Positions 35,421 to 45,486 of a DNA stretch of 64,000 nt are shown here, piece by piece. The translations under genes were made by a program, and so were the position numbers. The notes under the pieces were generated by a model. It ran no database searches. It was not told the DNA's origin and saw only the letters and a program-made list of their open reading frames with translations. Source of the DNA: Bin87 sp965197635 (GTDB lineage Bacteria > Chloroflexota > Dehalococcoidia > Lucifugimonadales > UBA3495); contig CBDANN010000008.1 in the NCBI GenBank assembly GCA_965197635.1, positions 248,001 to 312,000 of the forward strand, read 5' to 3'. The first letter of the stretch is position 1. Each line of letters opens with the position of its first letter.

Positions 35421-35948
35421 ATGGCTGTTTCCGCCGGGATATCAAATGCGCTGGAACGTAACTGGGGTATGGTAGACCGCGCCATAGACGGGCTGAGTGA
35501 TGAGACACTGGCGCGCCAGATATCCGACAGCGACAATTCCATCGGTTGGCTCCTCTTCCACATGAGCCGGGTGGTGGACGTTTTCATGAATGCCAGGTTC
35601 CAAGGCAAGCCTCAGATATGGATAGAGGACGGTTGGTGCGAGAAATTCGGCCTGAGCGACGACCCGGAGACGACCGGCCAAGGCTGGGACACGGCGCGCG
35701 TGGCCGCGTGGCCGCTTCCCTCCAAAGACGTCCTGGTAGGGTACTACGAGGCCGTGAAGGCCTGCTGCCGGGACTATATGTCCTCCGTGACCGACGAGGA
35801 GTTAAGCGCCACCATGAGCCTGAGGCCCGGTTCGGACCCCGAGCCGAAAGAGACCATCATGGGTGTCCTGGTCTTTGACAACATCGTCCACGGAGGCCAG
35901 ATAGCCTTCCTGCGCGGCCACTTGGAAGGCATGGGCTGGTTCGTCTAG
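35421..35948 (+). CDS. DinB-superfamily protein (DUF664-like)
   Basis: 175 residues. A four-helix DinB/YfiT-like bundle that normally binds one metal through three His: here WLLFHMSRVVDVFM (near residue 48), and NIVHGGQIAFLRGHLEGMGW near the C-terminus with two more His. Relatives include thiol-dependent S-transferases (mycothiol or bacillithiol), but many are unassigned. GGAG lies seven bases before the ATG. It is the only non-IS gene between 32 and 43 kb. Confidence 0.87.
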   Translation: MAVSAGISNALERNWGMVDRAIDGLSDETLARQISDSDNSIGWLLFHMSRVVDVFMNARFQGKPQIWIEDGWCEKFGLSDDPETTGQGWDTARVAAWPLPSKDVLVGYYEAVKACCRDYMSSVTDEELSATMSLRPGSDPEPKETIMGVLVFDNIVHGGQIAFLRGHLEGMGWFV

Positions 35949-36034
35949 CCCGAACGCAGGCTTCCCGGACAATTTTTACAGGTTTACCGAAGAGCACGGC
36001 GAACTCAAGCCGTGCTCTTCCTTAGCTCTACTCC

Positions 36035-37680
36035 CGACTAACACGGTTTTCAGGCGACGGCCACTGGTGGGTTGAGGGGCACGCCCGGATCATGGTGCTG
36101 AGCATCGGACATGGGCACCAGTTGGTAGCCGAGTTGGGACGCCCGCCGTTTCGCCGCGCGCAACGCACGGTGCTGATACTGGCTCTCGTAGTATTCGGCG
36201 CCGGCATCCACGTAGTCCTGGCCGTAGCGCAGCATGGAATAGATGAGCCTGGCCAGATTGTGCGCTGTGGCCGTGATGGCCTGAGGCGCTCCCAGGTGCG
36301 CTTTCTTCCGGCGCAGGAAGGCGCCCAGGGCGCTGTCGGAGCGGTGCAGCGCGTTGGCGGCCATGCGTAATGCCGCCGCGGCCCGCTTGGCGCTGGGCTT
36401 GGTCTTTGAGCTCTTGACCTTGCCACCGGTGACCCGGTTGTCGGGGCTCAGCCCCAGCCAGGATGCGAAGTGTTGGGCAGTCGGCCATTTCGTCAGGTCC
36501 GTGCCAATCTCGCTGATCACCTGCAATGCCGTGAAGCCGTCTACGCCGTCGATCCGGGTCAGGTCCACCCTCGTCATCCGATACAGGTGGGTCCTGATAT
36601 CGAAGCTGGGTGCGTTGCCCTGACTGCGCCGCCGGCCGTTCCCGTCCGGGGACCCGCCGTCCGCGACGTCCTCAAACCGTTCCAACTGGGCTTCAATCTC
36701 CCAGTCGCACTCGGCAATCTTCTGGTGGTAGAACCGATACAGTTCCAGGGCCTGGGTCAGCTCAAAGATGTGCTCTTCGAGCCAGTGGCCCGGCAATGAT
36801 CGGGCGATGGTTGCCTCGTCCGCCCTGATCCGGTGGTCGCGGAGTTTCGCCAGTTGCTGCGGGTCCCGCTCACCGTTCACGATGGCTTCGATTATCGCCA
36901 TGCCGGTCTGGCCGGTGATGTTGCTGATGACGTGCTGGAGCTTCACGTTCATCTGGGTCAACACCTGCTGCATATGCTGGATATGGTGGGACGCGTACTC
37001 CTCCAGCATGGCCCGCTGCCGCAGGTAGCTGCGCCGGCGTCGTATGTCCCCGTCGGGTCGGCAGGCTCCCGACCGCAGCCCGTAGGTGTGCAGTTGCCGC
37101 CGCCACTGGCAGTCCCGCACGTCGGTCTTGCGCCCAGACACGTTCTTGATGCGTCGAGGGTCCACCAACATCACCTCAAACCCCCGCTCTTCCAGCACCC
37201 CGAACCGCGGAATCCAGTACACCCCAGTCGACTCCATGACCACGGTCTCCACTTCGCTCTCGGCCAGCCACTCCGCCAGGCGATACAAGTCGGTCGTGAA
37301 GGCGGTGAACTCTCGCACCGGCTGTTCGGCGCGGTCTTGGGGCACCGCCACGAAATGGTTGGTGGCCCCCACGTCGATGCCCGCCGCGTTCAGGTTCACC
37401 TGGGACAGTTGCGCGGGCAGACGCTCCGGCCCTCCTCCAGTCTTGCCCACCGGCTTTGCGCTCCTCTGGCGTGTCGTCATCGTCTCCCCCTACCATGGCA
37501 GCGTCGGCGCGTCGCCGGAGGAAGTCACTGACCGTAACCACTCTCCCGAACGGGATCGTCCCCATTGGGACGTCACCAATGATGCCGCCGTAAGACTTCC
37601 GGACCATGCTTTGTAGCGGGCAATTTGCGCCAAAGTCTAGTCGGTCTTGGTCCGGACGACACGCTTCGTCGTGAGCTTAC
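36035..37680 (-). mobile_element. IS110-family element, copy B
   Basis: Intact transposase plus the conserved 200-base upstream region ending at GTGAGCTTAC (37680). Beyond that point it abuts the IS1380 right end (CGAATCCACCGAAGG), so the outermost 5' part seen in copies A, C and D (up to the GTTAGTCTCC box) is missing. The 3' end is near CGACTAACACGG at 36036. Confidence 0.85.
36050..37480 (-). CDS. IS110-family transposase
   Basis: 476 residues; ATG preceded by GGGGGAGACG. RuvC-like DEDD domain: GIDVGATNHFVAVPQ (Asp near residue 36), VVMESTGVYWIPRFG (Glu near 83), KTDVRDCQW (two Asp near 118). Coiled middle with HHIQHMQQVLTQMN. Transposase_20 domain: DGVDGFTALQVISEI, then LGLSPDNRVTGGK and SSKTKPSAKRAAAALR, where the catalytic Ser is expected. 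IS110 enzymes use a bridge RNA to choose target and donor. The only uninterrupted copy outside the composite element. Confidence 0.95.
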   Translation of the reverse strand: MTTRQRSAKPVGKTGGGPERLPAQLSQVNLNAAGIDVGATNHFVAVPQDRAEQPVREFTAFTTDLYRLAEWLAESEVETVVMESTGVYWIPRFGVLEERGFEVMLVDPRRIKNVSGRKTDVRDCQWRRQLHTYGLRSGACRPDGDIRRRRSYLRQRAMLEEYASHHIQHMQQVLTQMNVKLQHVISNITGQTGMAIIEAIVNGERDPQQLAKLRDHRIRADEATIARSLPGHWLEEHIFELTQALELYRFYHQKIAECDWEIEAQLERFEDVADGGSPDGNGRRRSQGNAPSFDIRTHLYRMTRVDLTRIDGVDGFTALQVISEIGTDLTKWPTAQHFASWLGLSPDNRVTGGKVKSSKTKPSAKRAAAALRMAANALHRSDSALGAFLRRKKAHLGAPQAITATAHNLARLIYSMLRYGQDYVDAGAEYYESQYQHRALRAAKRRASQLGYQLVPMSDAQHHDPGVPLNPPVAVA

Positions 37681-37683
37681 CTC

Positions 37684-38172
37684 GAATCCACCGAAGGGAT
37701 GCGGTCCTGGTGTTGAAACGAGGGATGATGGGTAGGGGAGGCGGACGAGCCTGGCCGGATTCCAATAGATAGGGTTGAGGGTAGTGGGCGGTGGCGACGC
37801 TATTGGGAAGGTGCTGGCCCACAGTGGCGGCGACGGGCGAAAACGGCCCGGCGGCATTCCAGCAGTGGCACTCGCGGGCTGGACCGGCACGACTCTGCGG
37901 GACAGCCCCTGGGGCTGTCCGGTGGACGGGTCGGGCGCCGACGGCGCGCCGTCAGGCTGGTAGGGGAATGGCGCGCACTCGGGCCAAGGCGTGAGTGAAC
38001 TGGGTTTCCCAGGGCCAGCGCTGGGGCAGGTGCAGGGTGAGGCGGCGCGCGGTGCCGGTGAGCCGTCCGGCGATAGAGAAGAACCGCCGCCGGAGGGTCT
38101 TGGTGGTTACCGCCGGCTCCCCCAGACCGATGCGGGCGGTCCAGCGCGCCAGGTTGTGGGCCATGACCTGGA
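37684..38172 (-). pseudogene. IS1380 transposase 3' remnant
   Basis: On the minus strand from 38172: VQVMAHNLARWTARIGLGE and TKTLRRRFFSIAGRLTG, then LTLHLPQRWPWETQF, matching the last about 75 residues of the intact IS1380 transposase at 32.3-33.6 kb. Downstream noncoding sequence runs to the right end CTTCGGTGGATT at 37684. The 5' part is cut by IS701-like copy 2. Confidence 0.85.
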
Positions 38173-38273
38173 CTGGACTTTGTACACTCAAGCGGCGTAA
38201 GCCAGTGAGTCGAGCAACCTGTGGTACAGATTGGCTGGAAGTTTTTGAACGTCAAGTTCGGTGGCTCGACTTT

Positions 38274-39520
38274 CAGGGCAATCGCATTTCAAACTAATAT
38301 GAAAATGTGGCTAAACTTGGGGCGAGATTAAGTTTCCTGAGGTGGCTGCGACGATGGACGATGTACCTATTTCGATGGTGGAACGGTTTGGAGTGCTGGC
38401 AGACCCACGAACTGGTCATGCCAAAAGGCATGAGTTGCTGGACATCATGGTGATCACCTTGTGTGCCGTGATCTGCGGCGCCGACAACTGGGTGGAGATC
38501 GAGGAGTTCGGCAAGGCCAAGAAGGAGTGGTTCCGGCGGTTCCTGGAATTGCCCAACGGGGTACCCTCCCACGACACCTTTGGGAGGGTGTTTGGTCTGC
38601 TGGACCCAGAGCAGTTTACGGCCTGCTTCATGGACTGGGTACGTTCGGTTAGTGAACTGGCCCAGGGGGAGGTGGTGGCCATAGATGGCAAGACCCGGCG
38701 GGGTTGCCACGACCGAGCCAACGGGCGCGGCCCACTGCATATGGTCAGCGCTTGGGCCACCGAGAACCGTATGGTGCTGGGACAGACCCGCACTGAAGCC
38801 CACTCCAACGAGATCACGGCGATACCGGAACTGCTCAAAGTGCTGGAACTGAAAGGATCCCTGGTAACTATCGACGCCATGGGCTGCCAGAAGAACATTG
38901 CTGGTCAGATTGTGCAAGGTGGGGCCGATTACCTGCTGGCGGTGAAGGCCAATCAGGGGGAGTTGCACGAGAACATCAAGGATTTATTCGCCTGCCAGGA
39001 TTTATTCGCCTGCCAGGAGCGCGCGGAGTGGAATGGCGTGGCTTACAGATACCACGAGCAAGTGGGCAAGGACCACGGTCGGCGGGAACGTCGACGATGC
39101 TGGGTGATTACCGACCCTGAGGAACTGGCCTACGTGGACCCGCACCGGCAGTGGGCTTCCTTGGGAGCGGTGGCCCGGGTCAGCTACCGACGGAACGCTG
39201 GTACCAGTTCCCCAGAGGATACCCGTTACTACATTTGCAGCTATCCGGCGGACGCGACAACACTGCTGACAGCGGCGCGAAGCCACTGGGGCATCGAGAA
39301 CAGCCTGCATTGGGTGTTGGACATGGCCTTCGACGAGGATCACAGCCGGGTGAGGACGGGTCATGCCGACCAGAATCTGGCGGTGATGCGACACCTGGCG
39401 CTGAACCTCCTCAAGCAGGAACGCACCGCCAAGGTCGGTATCAAAGCCAAACGCAAAAAGGCAGGTTGGGACTTCGATTACCTCCTCAAAGTCCTATCCC
39501 TTTGAAATGCGATTGCCCTG
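38274..39520 (+). mobile_element. ISAs1-family insertion sequence
   Basis: 1,247 bp with ends CAGGGCAATCGCATTTCAA and TTGAAATGCGATTGCCCTG and a 10-bp target duplication GCTCGACTTT (38264-38273 and 39521-39530). It landed almost exactly at the left terminus of IS701-like copy 3. Confidence 0.93.
38342..39505 (+). CDS. ISAs1-family transposase
   Basis: 387 residues. N-terminal DDE_Tnp_1-associated domain (ERFGVLADPRTGHAKRHELLDI), VVAIDGKTRRGC with the first Asp, TIDAMGCQKNIAGQI with the second, LAVKANQGELHENI, and SHWGIENSLHWVLDMAFDEDHSR with the Glu. An 18-base tandem duplication (38981-38998 and 38999-39016) adds an extra DLFACQ. The frame is open and both ends are present, so it may be functional. 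Confidence 0.95.
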   Translation: MAATMDDVPISMVERFGVLADPRTGHAKRHELLDIMVITLCAVICGADNWVEIEEFGKAKKEWFRRFLELPNGVPSHDTFGRVFGLLDPEQFTACFMDWVRSVSELAQGEVVAIDGKTRRGCHDRANGRGPLHMVSAWATENRMVLGQTRTEAHSNEITAIPELLKVLELKGSLVTIDAMGCQKNIAGQIVQGGADYLLAVKANQGELHENIKDLFACQDLFACQERAEWNGVAYRYHEQVGKDHGRRERRRCWVITDPEELAYVDPHRQWASLGAVARVSYRRNAGTSSPEDTRYYICSYPADATTLLTAARSHWGIENSLHWVLDMAFDEDHSRVRTGHADQNLAVMRHLALNLLKQERTAKVGIKAKRKKAGWDFDYLLKVLSL

Positions 39521-39595
39521 GCTCGACTTTGTACAAAACCTAGACAAATTATAAGGACAGGGTAAGCTCGACCAAATCATCACAAAAGGTCGACT

Positions 39596-40964
39596 ATGCC
39601 CACCCTGCCCGCAGTCATTGTATCCCTGCTGCTGCCCTTTGAGCATCTATTCGACCCCCGGACCTGGCGTAAAGCTCGACTCTTGGCGATTGGCGCGATC
39701 TTGTCTCCCGGCAAACGCACCGTGTCCTCCGCCCTGAACATCCTGGGAATTGGGCAGCACGGAGATTTCGCCATCTACCATCAGGCGCTCAACCGTGCCA
39801 GGTGGTCGTCGTTGCAGCTGAGCCGGGCGCTGTTGCTGCTGGTGGTCGGGCGTCTTGGTTCGTCCGACGGGCCGCTGGTTTTCGGCATTGACGAAACCCT
39901 GGAACGGCGCTGGGGGCGGAAGATTGCGGCCAAGGGACGGTACCGTGATCCCGTACGTTCCACCGACGACCAGACGGTGATGACCCCCGGACTGCAATGG
40001 GTGAGCCTGATGTTGTTGACCCATATCGGTGGGGTGGGTCGGCATTGGGCGCTGCCCTTGATGACCGCGTTGGCGCCGTCGGCCCGCTACGACCGGCGCA
40101 AAGGCCGACGGCACCAGATGGTCACCGACTACGCTCGGCAGATGCTGACCTGTCTGCGCCGGTGGCTGCCGGAGCAGGACCTGGTGCTGGTGTGTGATGG
40201 CGGCTACGCCAAACGCGAGTTCCTGCGCTATTTCCAGAATATGTCAAAACCCATTGTGGTCGTCGCCAAACTGCGCAAGGACGCGGCCCGGTACCAGCCC
40301 GCGCCACCGCGGCGTCCCGGCCAGATCGGGCGACCACGGATCGTCGGAGCGCGTCTGCCCAGCCCCAGGGCGGCGCTGGACGATCCCGCTACTCAATGGA
40401 CCACCTACCTTGCCACCGGATCCGACGGCGGTACCACTACCGTCGAACTGGCTTCGGGACCGGCGGTGTGGTACCACGGCGGACCGCCGCCCCTTGCCAT
40501 GCGCTGGGTCGTGGTCAAAGACTCGGGAGAACACCTCAAACCAGGCGCGTTGCTAGGCACCGACACCGCGGCGGAACCCCGGCACCTACTCCAGTGGTAT
40601 CTGCTGCGCTCGCAGGTCGAGGTCACCTTTGCCGAGGCACGGGCCCATCTGGGCATGGAAACCCAACGCCAGTGGTCGGAACTGGCCATCGCGCGCACCA
40701 CGCCCGCGCTGCTGGGCCTGTTTCAGTGTGGTCACGCTGATGGCCGACGTCCTCATCGGACAGCAGCAGATTGAAATGACACCCCGCACGACCGCCTGGT
40801 ATGAAAAGACCAGTCCTTCCTTCGCCGACGCCATCGCCATGGTCAGACGTTGCATCTGGGTGCGGCACGGGACTTTTACGACGTTCGAGCCCGAGCCGGA
40901 ACTGATTAAAGTCCCCAGCTCCTTATATCACCTGATGCTCGACTCTCTCGCCTACGCCACTTAG
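39596..40964 (+). pseudogene. IS701-like DDE transposase with one frameshift
   Basis: The frame from the ATG at 39596 covers RTWRKARLLAIGAILSPGKR, the first Asp region VFGIDETLERRWGRKI, LVLVCDGGYAKREFL, and LRSQVEVTFAEARAHLGMETQ with the Glu. After ALLGLF near 40722 an extra T shifts the frame; the continuation SVVTLMADVLIGQQQIEM to SLYHLMLDSLAYAT ends at 40964. Repaired length is about 455 residues, matching the 453-residue copy at 47965. Confidence 0.87.
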
Positions 40965-42439
40965 TTGTACAAAGTCGAGGTTCGGTGGCCGACAGTGGAA
41001 AACCCTCCGACGCCAGCCACCGGTGGCCGCGGACCAGGGCGATGGCATCTATGAAGGTTGGCGACGGTTTGGCGTACCATGCCGCCGTGCGCGGGGCCAT
41101 GGGCCGTTGTTGCTGCAACCGGTGAGCCGTCAGGACAATCCAGGAAAAGATCCCCATCAGGACCGGGGTAGTGCGAGCGCTGGCGCGGTCGGACCATTGG
41201 CGCGGGGTCGCCACGCCCAGGTGAGACCTGGTTTCCATGAAGGTGACCTCCAGTTGCCAGCGCAGCACAAACCATTCCAGGATCTGCGCTGGGTCAACGG
41301 CTGGGTTGGTGCAGAGCAGGGCTTGGGGGTTGAACTCGCCATTGGGGTCTCGCACCAGGACCCAGCGCAGTGGTACGGGCGGTTGGCCGGTGTGATACCA
41401 GAGTGCGGTTTGCGAAGTGATTGCCACCGCGCGGGTCGTGTGGTCGTACCAGGCCACTGCCGTCCGGTTCCAAGAGGTGTCGTCATGGTCCAGGAGCGCT
41501 TGCAGTGTGGGCAAGCGAGCGCCCTTCACGGGTGGACGCCCGTTCTGGCCGGGCCGACGGATTGGCGCCGGTGCGTCGAGGCCAGCATCCAACCGCAATC
41601 GGGTGATGCAGGTAACGGGCTGGGGCAGCGATTGGCAGCAGTGGAGCCGGTCCAGAGCCTGCCCCGTGCGACGCTACGGGGACGGCGTAACTACTATCGC
41701 CCACCAGTACCAGGGAACGGTGGGGCAACCAGCGTGGTTCGGCAGGCTCACCATGAGCGGGATTGCATGATCATCTGCTGGGCCCGATCGGTGAGCTTTT
41801 GGTGCGGGCGTCCGCGCTGGCGATAATATCCGGCCGAAGGCGCCAAAGCGGTCAGCACCGGCCAAGCCCAATAGCGTCCGGCCCAGGGGACGTGGCCCCG
41901 CCACCTCAGGCTGATCCAGCGCCAGCCGCTGACCTTGACCAGATAGCGGCGGCTGGAGCGCACCGCATCGCGGTAGCTGCCACGGGCTTTGATTTTAGGG
42001 CCGCCGCGTCGCTCCACGGTTTCCCGATTGGTAAATGGCTCGTATGCCGAACACCAGAGGACCATCACCCGGGTCCAGCTGCTGGATTAGCAGCATCAGC
42101 AGGACCTGGGATACCGGCAGTGGCGACCACACCGCTCGATTGAGCACGTGATGATAGCGGGCATAGTTGCGGTCATCGCGGTGGCCCATGACGCGGAGCG
42201 CCGCGGCTACGGTGCGCGGGCCGGGAGCCAGTATCGCGCCGACCAGCAGCGCCTGGACTTTGCTCCAGGTTCGGCTTTGGAACCGCGTTGCCAAGGGAGT
42301 GAGCACGGGTAAAATAACATCCGGCAGGGTAAGCAGGGCAGGACCTTTTGTGAAGGATGGGTCAGGCCAGCTTATCCTGTTTTTATATATTGCCTAACTT
42401 TTGTACAAAGTCCAGATTAGTACTACAGCCGCAGATTAA

Positions 42440-43318
42440 GAGCGGGTAGAATTAGGGGCAGTCAAGCAGTGTGAGGCCGGTCATTGCGATGTAGATCCAA
42501 GTTTCGGCGGTCTCACATAACGCTTCGTAGTCCTTGCTCAACCGCCGTTGCAGGTTCAGCCAACCGAAGGTGCGTTCGACGACCCACCGCCGGGGCAGCA
42601 CCTGGAAAGTATGTTGCTGCGCTGGACGACGCACCAACTCCAGGGTCCAGCCGCCCACCGTCTTGGCCCACTCTACCAATTTGCCGCCGTAGGCCCCATC
42701 AGCCCAGATCACCTGTAGTCGAGGGAACCGGCCCAACAGCTGGGCCAGCACCAACCGGGCACCGTCCCGGTCCTGTAATCGGCGGGATGCACTGCCACCG
42801 CCAGCGGCAGCCCCAAGGTGTCCACCACGATGTGGCGCTTCCGGCCCTTCACCTTCCTGTCGGCGTCGTAGCCCCTGGGCCCCCTTTTTCACTGGTCTTC
42901 ACCGATTGGCTGTCGATCCTTGAACAATCAGGGATGGCCGCGCTGGGACTGGCCTGGCGACCTTGGGCTTGGCGCACCATGGCGTGCAGGGTGTCATGTG
43001 CCCGTTGCCAGGCGCCATCACGACGCCAGGTGCGAAAGTAATGGAATACGATACGCCAAGGCGCAGGTCATGGGGCAGCATCCGCCAGGAGCATCCAGTG
43101 CGCAGCACGTAGCGTATGGCGTTGACGATCTCCCGCCGGGGGTACGTAATCGGTCAGCCGCCCGGTTTGGGGGGTGGCAACAGGGGCTCCAGCAGTTGCC
43201 ATTCTCGGTCGCTCAGGTCGCTGGGATAAGCAGATCTCTTCATGCCACCACACTACGCCCAATCCCCCATCTGCTGCCCTTATCCAACCATCCCAATTGC
43301 ACACTTTTTAGACACCCT
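42440..43318 (-). mobile_element. IS5-family element, decayed
   Basis: The transposase remains lie at 42452-43243 on the minus strand. Start MKRSAYPSDLSDREWQLLEP, then TYPRREIVNAIRYVLRTGC in another frame, then GRFPRLQVIWADGAYGGKL and RRWVVERTFGWLNLQRRLSKDYE, the DDE core of the IS427/IS1031-like IS5 group. At least two frameshifts and an early TGA. The right end near AGAGGGTGTCTAAAAAGTG touches the stop codon of the aminotransferase gene. Confidence 0.82.
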
Positions 43319-44503
43319 CTAAGTGATGTACTGCTCGGCCGCCCGTGCAAAGCCGTCCATGGCGCCCTCCAGGACGCGGTCTTCCAGGCAGTAGGAGATG
43401 CGGAAGTGGCCGGGGGTGCCGAAGCCTTTGCCGGGGACCACCAGGACGTTGTACTCCTGCAGGGCGGCTACGAATGCCTCGTCATCGGCCAGGGGCGAGT
43501 GCGGGAACAGGTAGAAGGCGCCCTGGGGCTTGACCACCGAATAGCCCATGTCGGTGAGCCGGTCATAGAGAAAATCCCGCTTGCGCTGGTACTCGCCCAC
43601 GTCCACCGAGGCGTCCTGCACGGCGCGGACGACGTGCTGCATCAGGGCGGGGGCGTTGACGAAACCCAGCACCCGGTTGCAGAACACCATGCCGTCGAAC
43701 AGCTCGGCCTTGCCGGAGTAGTCGGGATGGATGGCGATGTGCCCGATGCGCTCGCCGGGCAGGCCCAGGTCCTTGGCGTGGGAGTTGACGACGATGGTGC
43801 GCTCGTAGTGAGGGAACACCTGGGGATAGACCAAGCCGTCGTAGATGATGCGGCGATAGGGCTCGTCGCTGATGATGAAAATCTCGGAGCCGTGGCGCGC
43901 CTCGGCACGGGTCAGCAGGTCGGCCAGCGCGGCGATGTCATCGGCGGGATAGACGACTCCTGATGGGTTGTTGGGGGCGTTGACCATGACGGCGCGAGTG
44001 CGGGAGGTGACGGCGGCGTCGATGGCGTCCAGGTCCAGGCCGAACTCGGCGTTGGTGGGGACGATAACCGGCACGCCCTGGTGGTTCTGGATGTAATAAA
44101 CGTACTCGCCGAAGAAGGGTGAGAGAATGATCACCTCGTCGCCGGCGTTGAGGATGGTGCGGAGGGTCACGTTGGCCGCTCCGGCGGCGCCGCAGGTCAT
44201 GAGGATGTCGCCGACGCCGAAGGACAGGCCCGTCTCGGCGGAGAGGGTGTCGGCCACGGCCTGGCGGGTTTCGGGGTAGCCGGCGTTGGGCATGTAGCGG
44301 TGCATCCCGGGCGTGGGGGCCTGGGCGATGCGCAGCAACTCAGCGTGGAACTCGGCCGGCGGCTCCATGATGGGGTTGCCCAGGGAGAGGTCAAATACGT
44401 TGTCCTCACCATATTGGGCCTTCAGGGTGATGCCCACCTCGAACATCCGGCGGATCCAGCCGCCCTCTGCCATGGAATGGCTGACGTATTGGGAAATGGG
44501 CAT
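43319..44503 (-). CDS. PLP-dependent aminotransferase, class I/II (aspartate aminotransferase-like)
   Basis: 394 residues from the ATG at 44503, eight bases after GGGAG; a GTG three codons earlier is less likely. Fold-type I marks: DLSLGNPIMEPP near the start, NAPNNPSGVVYP near residue 175, FIISDEPYRRIIYDG (the Asp and Tyr that hold PLP) near 213, and the Schiff-base lysine in VNSHAKDLGLPGERIG near 245, with the conserved terminal Arg in GHFRISYCLED. Substrate not assigned. The stop TAG abuts the IS5 end, so a few native C-terminal residues may have been lost. Confidence 0.92.
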   Translation of the reverse strand: MPISQYVSHSMAEGGWIRRMFEVGITLKAQYGEDNVFDLSLGNPIMEPPAEFHAELLRIAQAPTPGMHRYMPNAGYPETRQAVADTLSAETGLSFGVGDILMTCGAAGAANVTLRTILNAGDEVIILSPFFGEYVYYIQNHQGVPVIVPTNAEFGLDLDAIDAAVTSRTRAVMVNAPNNPSGVVYPADDIAALADLLTRAEARHGSEIFIISDEPYRRIIYDGLVYPQVFPHYERTIVVNSHAKDLGLPGERIGHIAIHPDYSGKAELFDGMVFCNRVLGFVNAPALMQHVVRAVQDASVDVGEYQRKRDFLYDRLTDMGYSVVKPQGAFYLFPHSPLADDEAFVAALQEYNVLVVPGKGFGTPGHFRISYCLEDRVLEGAMDGFARAAEQYIT

Positions 44504-44645
44504 GGTGGGCACTCCCGGAGTTTGAAATTCAGGATGGCATTATAGCCGGCGTCGGGGCGGCGATGTTGAAACTTCCAATAGGCTAGAATTGAATGGCTGC
44601 CAGCGCGACAGAGGGGCGAGAATCGGCGTGTGCTGTAGTCGCATT

Positions 44646-45461
44646 ATGCTGCCGCACATTGAAAACCTGCGGGATTTGCCGCCGTCAGAAGTTGCTGAAA
44701 GGCTGCTGACGGAGCCGGAAGGCCAGTGGTTCGACCGCAAGAGCGCGCGTAATGAAGTGCGCACGCTGGCGGAGACACTGGTAGCGATGGCCAATGCCGA
44801 GGGCGGCATGATCGCGATCGGTCTGTCCGGCGGCGTTTGTGAGGGGGTGGTCAGCCGGCAAGCGTCGCAAAACGAGTGGCGACAGGCGGGGGCCGATTTC
44901 ACGACGCCGCCGGTTCGTTTCACGGTGGACTTGCTGCCAGGCGTCAACCGCCAGGGAGACGCCGACCATCTGTTTATCATCCAGTTGCCTCCCAGCCGGC
45001 AGGTGCATTCCACAGCACGGGATGTGGCTTTCCTGCGCGTCGGCGACGAGAATCGCCGCCTGACCTTTGAACAGCGCATCGAACTGCATTATGATCGGAG
45101 CGATGCCACGTTCGAGGCCACTCCGGCGAAAGTGTCCGGGGGTGAGGACGTTGACCCGGAAGCCGTCGCCGAATACGCGCGGCGGGTTGGGCATCCTGAC
45201 CCGCAACGGCTGTTGCAGGCGCGGGAACTGGTTGACGCCGACGGCACATTGTCCATCGCCGGGCAACTGCTGTTTGGTACATTTCCGCAATGGGCGAACC
45301 CGTCGGGGTACGTCCGGGTCTTGAAATACGCCGGCACGGAACGGCTCACCGGGACGGTGCAGAACCTGGTTCTGGACACTCGCTGCGAAGGCACGCTGCC
45401 GCAGCAGGTTGACGCGGCGCAAGTCGGGGTGCGAGAAGCTGCGCCGAAACGAAAAGCTTTG
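44646..45461 (+). pseudogene. AlbA_2/HATPase_c_4 protein, 5' part (split gene)
   Basis: 272 codons from the ATG at 44646. An AlbA_2 (Schlafen AAA_4-like) domain is evident: EGQWFDRKSARNEVRTLAETLVAMANAEGGMIAIG, listed here by its key features F-D-R-K-S and A-N-A-E-G-G. Relatives are putative transcriptional regulators or ATP-dependent helicase-like proteins. The gene is interrupted after KRKAL by the 5.6-kb element; the 3' part is at 51066-51443. Joining the two across the duplicated GCTTTG gives KRKALGSDGKFAW in frame and a 397-residue protein. Confidence 0.88.
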
Positions 45462-45486
45462 CTAGACTCCCCACTAACCGGGGCTC

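Larger units (their letters stand above)
38265..40979 (+). mobile_element. IS701-like copy 3, nested in copy 2 and itself hit by ISAs1
   Basis: Ends CTCGACTTTGTACAA and TTGTACAAAGTCGAG; 9-bp target duplication GTTCGGTGG at 38256-38264 and 40980-40988. Its first nine bases lie before the ISAs1 insertion and the rest (39531-40979) after it. Without ISAs1 it is about 1,458 bp. Confidence 0.88.
38173..42415 (-). mobile_element. IS701-like copy 2, split by a nested IS701-like element
   Basis: Ends CTGGACTTTGTACA and TTTGTACAAAGTCCAG. Two parts: 38173-38264 holds the last about 30 codons of the transposase (minus strand, ATELDVQKLPANLYHRLLDS), and 40980-42415 holds the rest. Between them lies a plus-strand IS701-like element flanked by the 9-bp duplication GTTCGGTGG. 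Joining the parts restores the frame (ASEGFPLSATELDVQKL) and a length of about 1,519 bp, close to copy 1. The transposase carries the same internal lesions as copy 1. Confidence 0.87.
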
